DNA from: Caldithrix sp. RBG_13_44_9
GTDB lineage: Bacteria; Calditrichota; Calditrichia; RBG-13-44-9
DNA length: 12,931 nucleotides
Direction of reading: 5' to 3'
Assembly (NCBI GenBank): GCA_001771055.1
Contig: MESS01000018.1
Span: forward strand, 1 to 12,931
Shown here: positions 6,632-12,931 of the stretch, one piece after another
How positions within the stretch are numbered: position 1 is the first letter of the stretch
Layout of the letters: every line of letters begins with the position of its first letter
Notes under the pieces: generated by a model
Seen by the model: only the letters and a program-made list of their open reading frames with translations
What the model was told of the DNA's origin: nothing
The model's database searches: none
Program-made: the position numbers and the translations under genes

Positions 6632-6665
6632 GCAGTCCGTTGCCCGGGCTGGCACTGCTTTAATA
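6632..6665 (+). terminator. Possible intrinsic terminator after the DUF350 gene
   Basis: GCAG (6632-6635) pairs with CTGC (6655-6658), and inside it TGCC (6641-6644) pairs with GGCA (6651-6654) around a 6-base loop. The stem is GC-rich and followed by TTTAATAAAT. The internal mismatch makes it imperfect. It lies 16 bases after the stop codon. Confidence 0.35.
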
Positions 6666-6794
6666 AATCCAATTGGCTGATTCCGGGTGGTGGTCTATGT
6701 GGCAGAGTTCAGTACTGCCGGGAGGACTGATCCACTGACTGCGATCGAGGGCATTAAAATAAAGGCCTGTTGAAAGAACGATAAGATTTTTTTA

Positions 6795-7547
6795 ATGAAG
6801 ACCTGCTGCCTGAAAATTTTAGCAGTATTCACTTTCCTTGTTCTGCTGTTATCTTGCGGTATATCCGGATCGGATAAAACCGGCACTGCCGATCCTGATT
6901 CTCTTCTGAATTTCGTCAGGAAACGAATTGAGCAGAAAAAGCAGTTCGAAGATTTCCGTAAAAGAACCCTTCCCAGGGATTTTGAAAAGAAGATAGAAAA
7001 TTATTACCCGGTGATCCGGAAATATTCCAAACGCTATGGATTCGATTGGCGTCTGATTGTCATGCAGATTTTAAAAGAATCACGTTTTCGCGAAGACGCC
7101 AGAAGTCACAAAGGCGCCATCGGATTGATGCAGATCATGCCCTCCACCGCTCTCGAGCTTCACCAGGAAATGGACATTGAATTCATTGCCAACAATCCGC
7201 GGGAGAACATTGCAGCCGGAATTTATCATCTCTATAAGCAGGTGAGATATTTCCCGGATGCGGACCGCGATAACCGGGTCAAATTAGGTCTGGCGGCCTA
7301 TAATAGCGGAATAGGCCGTATCAGAGATGCTCAGAGTGTGGCCCGCCACCTGAAGATGGATTCCCAAACCTGGGAAGCTGTAAAATATTGCCTTCCTAAA
7401 CTAACTACCCAGGACTGGCGACTGCACCTGGAAGTATGGGAACTGGGTGTCCCCAACTACGGTTATTTCCATGGTTTTCAGCAAACTCTGGATTACGTGG
7501 AGGAAATTATCCGCAATTATCAGATTTTCATAGAAATGTATCGATGA
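6795..7547 (+). CDS. Lytic transglycosylase lipoprotein (SLT/MltC-MltF-like family)
   Basis: A 250-residue lipoprotein: a hydrophobic signal (6-20) runs into the lipobox LLLSC with Cys21 as the lipidated residue, so it is anchored to a membrane facing the periplasm. A charged linker (about 38-66) precedes a lysozyme-like SLT domain at about 70-200. The catalytic glutamate is E95 in QILKESRF. Other family motifs are GAIGLMQIMPSTA (107-119), the N(P)xENIAAGIYHL block (133-147) and LGLAAYNSGIGRI (165-175). It cleaves peptidoglycan between MurNAc and GlcNAc with formation of 1,6-anhydroMurNAc, and probably serves wall remodelling. The start ATG lacks a strong ribosome binding site, with only purine-rich AAAGAACGATAAG upstream. 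It is separated from the DUF350 gene by 179 bp, so it likely has its own promoter, which I could not place. Highly supported. Confidence 0.93.
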   Translation: MKTCCLKILAVFTFLVLLLSCGISGSDKTGTADPDSLLNFVRKRIEQKKQFEDFRKRTLPRDFEKKIENYYPVIRKYSKRYGFDWRLIVMQILKESRFREDARSHKGAIGLMQIMPSTALELHQEMDIEFIANNPRENIAAGIYHLYKQVRYFPDADRDNRVKLGLAAYNSGIGRIRDAQSVARHLKMDSQTWEAVKYCLPKLTTQDWRLHLEVWELGVPNYGYFHGFQQTLDYVEEIIRNYQIFIEMYR

Positions 7548-7560
7548 AATAATATGTTAC

Positions 7561-7637
7561 AGGTAATAGGTAATAGTTTATAGGTGATAGTTTATAAGTG
7601 ATTAATAATAAGTAATTTGTAATAAGTATTAATTATT
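7561..7637. repeat. Degenerate 7-bp tandem repeat array, about 11 units
   Basis: Between the transglycosylase and the next gene, the sequence reads in 7-base register as AGGTAAT (twice), AGTTTAT, AGGTGAT, AGTTTAT, AAGTGAT, TAATAAT, AAGTAAT, TTGTAAT, AAGTATT and AATTATT. Two looser units (AGGGATG, AGGGCTG) extend it to 7651. Most units fit A-(A/G)-(G/T)-T-(A/G/T)-A-T. It resembles the short tandem heptamer repeats known from cyanobacterial intergenic regions. It reads through stops in several frames and is non-coding. Confidence 0.8.
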
Positions 7638-7676
7638 AGGGATGAGGGCTGCTCATCAACCGGGGAGTTCCAGAAC

Positions 7677-8513
7677 ATGAAATTATTTATGATTCTTTGG
7701 CTGATATTTTTATTATTCCTTGTCAACGGTTTGCCGGCGCAACCGGTTGATTCCTGGCCGGAGTTTCAAAAAAAGACCCGGGGACTGTATTACTTTCTGG
7801 AATCCGGTACTCTACAAAATTTCAGTTGTCTTTTCTCTACTGATTCATACATCGGTTTCATCGAGAATCTGGGAGATAGTACTTACACCTATCCGCTCAA
7901 GCTGATATGGATCCGGGAGGGCAAAATTTATTATTTGCTTCAACCCAGTGAAATATTGAATGACCCGGCCCAGCGAACTCAGCTGCTGGAGAAAATTCAG
8001 TTGACCAAAAATCAATTTCATGGTTTTTACCTGGACTGGTTTAGTTTCTTGATTATTTCCCCGCTGGATGATATCCCGGCTGCTGCCAGCATAAACTTTA
8101 AGGGAGATACGGTGGATGTTCACTATACTAATCAGGAAGGCAGTTCAGCCGCTGCCGTCCGAAAAGTATTTCTCCGCTCCGGCCGCCTGCTGTGGGTGGA
8201 AGTGGAATCGGCCACCGAAAGGGTGATCAATTATCCCCACTACCAGGAAGCAGAGGGGAAATGGATCTGCCTGGGGTGGGATTCTCAGATCTATGTGAAT
8301 CAGATAATTACCAGTGGTTTGTCTACCCGGTTGGAATTGACCAGGATTCAAAATCTTTGGTTGCCCATCAGGGCTGATATAATCGTGCAGACCGCTGAGA
8401 AACCCGACCAGAAATTCCGCTCGATAATATTCCTTAAGGAATATGAGTTCGATCTCCCGCTGCAGGAATTACCCCAGCCCACCACTGCCGATTCAACAAA
8501 GAAGAATCAGTGA
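7677..8513 (+). CDS. Secreted or periplasmic protein of unknown family
   Basis: A 278-residue protein with a classical signal peptide: hydrophobic core 4-18 and a likely cleavage after LPAQ (22). A GGGGAG site lies at 7662-7667, nine bases before the ATG. The mature part alternates β-type hydrophobic strands and charged turns, for example PLKLIWIREGKIYYLL, SIIFLKEYEFDLPL and LTRIQNLWLPIRADI, with no lipobox, transmembrane helix or catalytic motif. The strand-rich pattern recalls LolA/LolB-type lipoprotein-carrier folds or other outer-membrane-associated β proteins, but I see no diagnostic motif, so this is only a suggestion. It ends in a low-complexity PTTADSTKKNQ tail. It sits alone between two spacers carrying the same heptamer repeat, and converges on dsbD. 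Confidence 0.75.
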   Translation: MKLFMILWLIFLLFLVNGLPAQPVDSWPEFQKKTRGLYYFLESGTLQNFSCLFSTDSYIGFIENLGDSTYTYPLKLIWIREGKIYYLLQPSEILNDPAQRTQLLEKIQLTKNQFHGFYLDWFSFLIISPLDDIPAAASINFKGDTVDVHYTNQEGSSAAAVRKVFLRSGRLLWVEVESATERVINYPHYQEAEGKWICLGWDSQIYVNQIITSGLSTRLELTRIQNLWLPIRADIIVQTAEKPDQKFRSIIFLKEYEFDLPLQELPQPTTADSTKKNQ

Positions 8514-8830
8514 GGCCCAGTTGTTAGATTTTTTTCCTTGAGAGAGTAAAGAGACTTTTTAATTTTTGAAGAAGTAGTCACTTAATGCTTTGTTGAATAT
8601 TACCCGCCGCGGAGTCTGGAAAAATTTTGGGTAAGTATAGATAAAGAAAACCGGGTTGAGAATCCTTCCCCACCATAACTTCAATAACAGCCAGAATGTA
8701 AGAAATAGTTGAGACATTTTATAGTTTATAGTTTATAGTTTTAAAAGCATACCTGCTAGAAAATATTGAAAAAATTGCATACATAATTTCATAAGATTTT
8801 TTCCTGCTACAAAAGAGTATTGGTAAATTT
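8514..8830. other. 317-bp spacer between converging genes
   Basis: No coding frame with a credible start, no RNA gene and no clear intrinsic terminator is visible for either flanking gene; AT-rich runs (ATTTTTTTCC near 8530, AGATTTTTTCC near 8800) lack an adjoining stem. The only structured element is a short heptamer repeat at 8716-8743. Confidence 0.5.
8716..8743. repeat. Short AGTTTAT heptamer repeat
   Basis: Two exact AGTTTAT units (8723-8729, 8730-8736) are flanked by the variants ATTTTAT (8716-8722) and AGTTTTA (8737-8743). The unit is identical to two units in the array at 7561-7637, on the other side of the same gene. Confidence 0.7.
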
Positions 8831-10663
8831 CTATGGTAATGCTTTCTGCATAACAGGCAGAAATTCCTCTTTTTCCATGAATCCGACTACCCGCAGATCA
8901 CTTAATTCAGAGCCCTGGGCCGAGAGAAATACCAGGGTGGGGACTCCTTTGATCTGGAAGCGTTTCGCTAATTCCCGGGAGACAGGATCATTGTCCAGGG
9001 TCAAGTCTACTTTTAACATATAAAAATTTTTGGAAAGTTCAATGACCTCTGGTTGGGAAAAGGTAAACTTATCGAGCTCTTTACAGGGAAGACACCAGTC
9101 GGCATAAAAATCGATCATAACCGGTTTATTTTTTCCGACTGCCTCTGCCAGTATTTCATCTGAGAAGGGCAGCCAATTGATCTGACTGGCAGGTTCCTTA
9201 TTGGCAGCTGCCAATGGATTTTCGGTTAGTCTTTCATCGATATAAGAAGTAAATCCGTTGCTGGCAAAGATAACTGCCAGCAGAAAAAAGATAATTCCGA
9301 TAAGATTTCTTATTACCGGAAATATTTTACTGTTGGATTGGGTCGGCACAATCCAGGCCAGGTAAATTCCACCCAGCAGCATGGTGAGCGCCTGACTCAA
9401 AGAATACAACAGCGAATTGGGAAACAATGGTTGCAGGAAATAAATAGCCATAGCAACCAGAATGAATCCGAAAATTGTCTGTACCCACACCATCCAGGCC
9501 CCGGAGCGCGGAATTTTATGGATACTTCCTGAAAAGAGTGCCAGCAGTATAAAGGGGAATCCCAGACCCAGTGCCAGAATAAAGAACATGCTGAATCCCA
9601 AAATGACATCACCTTTTTCGCCGACAAAAGTGAGCAGTGCCAGTACAAAAGGCCCAATGCAGGGCGCCGCTACGATTCCCACTGTTAATCCCATGAAGAA
9701 TGTCCCAAAATAACCCTGTTTTGCCCCTCCGGCAAAATTGCTGAGAAAAGTTGGCACTCTGATTTCATAAAGGTCGAACATGCTGAGAGCCAGGGCTATC
9801 AGGATGAGGGCGATGGCTACCAGCACATAAGGGTTCTGCAGGGCCGAGCCGAACAGGCTTCCGGTAAGGGCTGCGATAACACCCAGGATTGAGTAAGTAA
9901 CCGCCATCCCCAGTACATAGATCATAGCATGCCCCAGAAGCTTTCCTTTCTTCCCCTCGGTCTGTCCACCGAAATAACTGATAGTGATGGGGATCAGCGG
10001 GTAAACACAGGGAGTCAGATTGAGCGCCAATCCTGCTAAAAATACCAGAATGAAAGTGAGGATCCAGCCTTTTTCACTGATGATGGCGGCAATACTATTC
10101 CTGGCGGGTTTGTTTTCTTCTGTGACTATCGGCTGATCATTTCCTCGGGTAGAAAATAGAGCTTGATTAGTATAACTGACGGTTTCAGTAGGAGCTGCCA
10201 TGGCGAATTTTTGAGTGAAATTTAATTCAGCCGGCGCCTGGCAGGTTTGATCATCGCAGGCCTGGTATCCCACCACTCCTTTTAAAATGATCTCTGCAGA
10301 GCTAAAAGTTGAGGCAATGCTGATGCTGGTGAAAATATGGATGGTTCCTTCATAGACTGCCAATGCTTTTTCTGAGAACTCAAATTTTTTCATCTCAGCT
10401 TTGGGAAAATCGAATTTACCCAGAGCCACCCCTTCCGGTACTTCAACCGTCAGGGTAGTGGGAATGAGAAAGTCTTCGCTGGGTTTTTGGGCATTGATAT
10501 GATAAGGTGAATTGATCTGAATTTCCACCGCTAACTGGTAACTATCCCCCGATTTGAATTTATCGGCTGAAGTAAGAAATTTGGCAGTAATTACCTGATC
10601 ACTGTTTTGAGCAGACACCAGGCTAAGGCTGGCAATCAATAAAAAGAATATCCACTGTTTCAT
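8831..10663 (-). CDS. dsbD: Thiol:disulfide interchange protein DsbD
   Basis: A 610-residue inner-membrane reductase, near the usual DsbD length, with all three parts. Signal peptide 1-18 (VSA/QN). The periplasmic alpha domain (about 22-155) carries the cysteine pair C136 and C141 in YQACDDQTCQAP. The membrane domain (about 198-470, eight helices) has the paired active cysteines C219 in LNLTPCVYPLIP and C335 in AAPCIGPF, each beside prolines as in the family. The C-terminal thioredoxin-like gamma domain (about 490-610) has WCLPC (C524, C527) and the cis-proline loop KGVPTLV. It moves electrons from cytoplasmic thioredoxin through gamma, membrane and alpha cysteines to periplasmic partners. 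All six cysteines are present, so it should be active. A GGAAG site precedes the ATG by eight bases. Downstream of the Wzi-like gene by 133 bp, it may have its own promoter. No partner gene is adjacent. Confidence 0.96.
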   Translation of the reverse strand: MKQWIFFLLIASLSLVSAQNSDQVITAKFLTSADKFKSGDSYQLAVEIQINSPYHINAQKPSEDFLIPTTLTVEVPEGVALGKFDFPKAEMKKFEFSEKALAVYEGTIHIFTSISIASTFSSAEIILKGVVGYQACDDQTCQAPAELNFTQKFAMAAPTETVSYTNQALFSTRGNDQPIVTEENKPARNSIAAIISEKGWILTFILVFLAGLALNLTPCVYPLIPITISYFGGQTEGKKGKLLGHAMIYVLGMAVTYSILGVIAALTGSLFGSALQNPYVLVAIALILIALALSMFDLYEIRVPTFLSNFAGGAKQGYFGTFFMGLTVGIVAAPCIGPFVLALLTFVGEKGDVILGFSMFFILALGLGFPFILLALFSGSIHKIPRSGAWMVWVQTIFGFILVAMAIYFLQPLFPNSLLYSLSQALTMLLGGIYLAWIVPTQSNSKIFPVIRNLIGIIFFLLAVIFASNGFTSYIDERLTENPLAAANKEPASQINWLPFSDEILAEAVGKNKPVMIDFYADWCLPCKELDKFTFSQPEVIELSKNFYMLKVDLTLDNDPVSRELAKRFQIKGVPTLVFLSAQGSELSDLRVVGFMEKEEFLPVMQKALP

Positions 10664-10796
10664 TGAAAATCTTCCTCTCTTCGGACAATCAAAACTTTAA
10701 GATTGATATAATTTACTAACCAGGCTAATAACACCGGATCTGATATTTTTTTGCCGGATGATAAAATTTCTGACCTATAAACTCTTTCTGATCATC

Positions 10797-12575
10797 TCAA
10801 TTTACAGCCGGGAAGATATGCCGGATTCCTTCATCCCGGTAACCGAGGTTAAAGGAAATTCGAAAAGAAAACAGATCTTCCCAGGCAGATTGATGATATT
10901 TCATCCGGCGGTAATAAAATTCTGCCAATAAATTTCTGAAGATCTCATATCGCAGATTGATACCGTAACTCTGCTGTTCTTTGCTGATCCCGTCTAGGAA
11001 GACAGCATCAATCGCATCTCCGTCCTGCCATGGATGATCGGGATCACCGCCCACGTTCCGGTCCTCGGGATTGGATCCATGGCGGTACATCTGATATTCC
11101 AGCCCGGTTTCCAGAAATTTAGAGAATCGTTTACGGAGACATACCAGCAGTTGATCCGAATTGGGACCGATATAGTGCCCCAGCATGGTATCGTAATGTT
11201 TGTATTTGTTGTAATCCTGATAGGAATGGGTGTAGACATAAGGTTTAATCCGGGTGTATTCCAACAGTAGATCCACATCCTGCAGGGAAAATGGATTGAC
11301 TAAAAATATCCCGGTCTGCCAGCCGAATTTATTTCCATACCAATCACTGCCTAATTTGGTGGTGGTGATATCATCGATAAACCATTCCCCAAACCATTTG
11401 ACTCCATTTCGAATCCGCCATTCCAGATCCACCCCCAGTGCCCCGTTATCCCGGTCACCATAATAATGTTCAACCGATTTGAAGAAACTGAATGGATTGA
11501 GATAGCCCGGCTGCAGTGAACGGTCGTCGTAAACTACCGACTCACTTAAACCCAGCTGGACCCCTTTTCCCAGATTTAATTCCAGACGATTACCTGACCA
11601 ATATTGGTCGATATGGGGCTGGCTTTTCATATTAATGCGAGCTTCCGGAGAGATGTATTGCAGGAATGCTGTGAGATGAGTGAATTTAAAGCGCCAGTAT
11701 TGAATCACCAGTTTTATTTCATCATACAGCTGGGCATTGGTGGAAAGAAGCAGATGGCCGGTGTGACCCACACCCCACTGATTGAATTCCCGGCCATAGA
11801 CCAGATAGAAATATTTATAGTGGAAAGTCAGGTATGCAACGTTTTCATCAAAGTCAAAATCACCATTGTCCCGGGTAGTGAGGAAAGGCCAGCCGGACTC
11901 CTCCCAGACTTGAAATGGGATTTTCGTGCCCTGCCAGCGCTCATCGGATAAATGATTATCGGTGAGATCAAAGTAGAAACCGAAATATTTACCCAGATCT
12001 CCCCGGAACATCAGTCCGTTACTGATGCGGACCAGCTGATATTTTCCGGTGGTCTCATCCATTTGCTGTTGGATACTGTAACTGAGGATAGGATCAGCTG
12101 CCAGCCTGAAATCATGATACTGCAGATAAACCATGTTGCGATAATTGGGATAAATATAAGGATTCAATATTTTCAGCGGCGTTTTCTGAAACAGGTAGTA
12201 CAGGCGGGGATTCCAGTAATCGAATTGATCCGGGCGCTGATGCTCTGCCGATTTTTCAAGTTCTTCCTTGAATTCCAGTGATAGATAAAGCAGTTGTTCC
12301 AGGTCTGTGCCGGAAAATTGTTCCGGCTGCTCCTGATAGAATTTCCAGACTTCTGCTACATAGTCAGCCATTTCCAAGCGGGAGAATGGTTTGGAGCCAT
12401 TGTAGGCTGCGGGAATAAATCCCCGGATTTCCCAGCGTTCAATAGCATCGTATCCCCAGTGAGTCAAAGGAACACCACTGGTCTGACTCAAAGCCGGAAT
12501 GATAGTTATAAACAAAAATACCAGGATATTTATAGAGGGGGTGTTTTGTAGTAGTTGAGAGAATTTTTTTAGCAT
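10797..12575 (-). CDS. Wzi-like outer-membrane β-barrel protein (capsule assembly family)
   Basis: A 592-residue exported protein with a signal peptide (hydrophobic 15-29, probable cleavage after PALS). Mature residues 36-78 (VPLTHWGYDAIERWEIRGFI ... PFSRLEMADYVAEV) resemble an S-layer-homology-like helical module found at the start of Wzi-type proteins. The rest alternates aromatic strands typical of an outer-membrane barrel. The family's best motif is at 260-283: YGREFNQWGVGHTGHLLLS, then TNAQLYDEIKL. The last strand ends LFSFRISFNLGY. In enterics Wzi binds capsule at the cell surface; in FCB lineages the role is unproven and could be polysaccharide or porin-like. No capsule genes are visible here. 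It begins 2 bp after hutI stops, with the ribosome binding site (a weak GGAAA) inside the hutI end, so the two are probably co-transcribed. Confidence 0.75.
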   Translation of the reverse strand: MLKKFSQLLQNTPSINILVFLFITIIPALSQTSGVPLTHWGYDAIERWEIRGFIPAAYNGSKPFSRLEMADYVAEVWKFYQEQPEQFSGTDLEQLLYLSLEFKEELEKSAEHQRPDQFDYWNPRLYYLFQKTPLKILNPYIYPNYRNMVYLQYHDFRLAADPILSYSIQQQMDETTGKYQLVRISNGLMFRGDLGKYFGFYFDLTDNHLSDERWQGTKIPFQVWEESGWPFLTTRDNGDFDFDENVAYLTFHYKYFYLVYGREFNQWGVGHTGHLLLSTNAQLYDEIKLVIQYWRFKFTHLTAFLQYISPEARINMKSQPHIDQYWSGNRLELNLGKGVQLGLSESVVYDDRSLQPGYLNPFSFFKSVEHYYGDRDNGALGVDLEWRIRNGVKWFGEWFIDDITTTKLGSDWYGNKFGWQTGIFLVNPFSLQDVDLLLEYTRIKPYVYTHSYQDYNKYKHYDTMLGHYIGPNSDQLLVCLRKRFSKFLETGLEYQMYRHGSNPEDRNVGGDPDHPWQDGDAIDAVFLDGISKEQQSYGINLRYEIFRNLLAEFYYRRMKYHQSAWEDLFSFRISFNLGYRDEGIRHIFPAVN

Positions 12576-12577
12576 CG

Positions 12578-12931
12578 TTATAATTTCCGATAGATAATTT
12601 CACCATTCCTGATTACCAGCTGCACGTGGTTCATCCCATAATGATAGGGAAGATAACGGAAGTTCGGGATATCATGCAGCACGATATCGGCTTTTTTCCC
12701 TACTTCCAGAGTGCCGAGTTCTTTTTCCCGGCAGAGGGCACGGGCACTGTGCAGAGTGCTGCTGCAGATCACCTCGGCCGGGAGCATCTTCATCTGAGTA
12801 CAGGCAATTGAGAGAATCAGATTCATGTTCTGAGTGAATGAACTGCCGGGATTATAATCGGTAGCTAATGCCACCGGAAGTCCCAGTTCGATCATCCGGC
12901 GGGCCGGGGCATACTGTTTTTTACCCAGGAA
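12578..12931 (-). CDS. hutI: Imidazolonepropionase (HutI), C-terminal part
   Basis: The last 118 residues are visible; the frame runs open to the window edge (FLGKKQYAPARRMIELG), so the start and the N-terminal metal-binding histidines lie outside. The segment LPVALATDYNPGSSFTQNMN contains the metal-ligand aspartate (ATD) and the NPGSS motif diagnostic for HutI among amidohydrolases; then come LSIACTQMKMLPAEVICSST, LHSARAL, LGTLEVGKKADIVLHDIPNF and YLPYHYGMNHVQLVIRNGE, all matching the family's C-terminal half. It hydrolyses imidazolonepropionate to formiminoglutamate in cytoplasmic histidine degradation. No other hut gene is visible; they may lie upstream of the window edge. Two bases separate its stop codon from the Wzi-like start. 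Confidence 0.93.
   Translation of the reverse strand, partial: FLGKKQYAPARRMIELGLPVALATDYNPGSSFTQNMNLILSIACTQMKMLPAEVICSSTLHSARALCREKELGTLEVGKKADIVLHDIPNFRYLPYHYGMNHVQLVIRNGEIIYRKL

Noticed and set aside
6621..6770. GCCACTG and GGGAGGACTGATCC words resembling pieces of a cobalamin riboswitch
   Set aside because: The order and spacing do not match, the B12 box is absent, and the downstream transglycosylase is not a usual target.
10664..10796. Repeated CCGGAT words as a hairpin upstream of dsbD
   Set aside because: They are direct, not inverted, repeats and give no stem; no convincing promoter was found in this spacer either.
11604..12281. Two plus-strand frames of 115 and 109 codons inside the Wzi-like gene
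   Set aside because: Antisense shadows without ribosome binding sites or recognisable motifs.

Overview
The window looks like a chromosomal segment from an uncultured-type, Gram-negative heterotroph of the FCB (Fibrobacteres-Chlorobi-Bacteroidetes)/Calditrichota kind. The clues are a long secreted protein ending in a YQNYPNPFNP-type FlgD-like sorting domain, a DUF2851 protein, a Bacteroidota-style polyprenyl synthase (LFHDFTLIHDDIMD), a full-length DsbD and a Wzi-type outer-membrane barrel. The exact phylum cannot be fixed by eye. Coding density is ordinary. I see no tRNA, rRNA, CRISPR array, transposase or phage gene.

Left part, plus strand (1-4007): the C-terminal 605 residues of a large secreted protein whose start lies outside the window; a small conserved zinc-ribbon protein of unknown function followed by a perfect 14-bp hairpin; then a probable two-gene operon of a PTS EIIA (PtsN-like) domain protein and an isoprenyl diphosphate synthase, 11 bp apart.

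Middle (4096-8513): a small XRE-type repressor on the minus strand faces a DUF2851 gene across a compact AT-rich divergent promoter with two small palindromes. Downstream on the plus strand are a divergent MgtC/SapB-like membrane protein with no ATG start, a DUF350 two-helix membrane protein, a lipoprotein lytic transglycosylase and a secreted protein of unknown family. The spacers on both sides of this last gene hold the same 7-bp tandem repeat, AGTTTAT and relatives.

Right part, minus strand (8831-12931): the end of hutI (imidazolonepropionase, histidine degradation), then 2 bp later a Wzi-like outer-membrane barrel protein, then after 133 bp dsbD, which carries electrons across the inner membrane to periplasmic thiols. 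The dsbD end converges on the secreted-protein gene across a 317-bp spacer.

Much of the window concerns the cell envelope: surface secretion, isoprenoid synthesis, peptidoglycan cleavage, an outer-membrane barrel, and membrane and periplasmic redox proteins. I found no clear new multi-gene system. The best leads are the XRE/DUF2851 divergent pair, the heptamer arrays, the degenerate MgtC-like gene with a possible ATT start, and the tight hutI/Wzi-like pairing.
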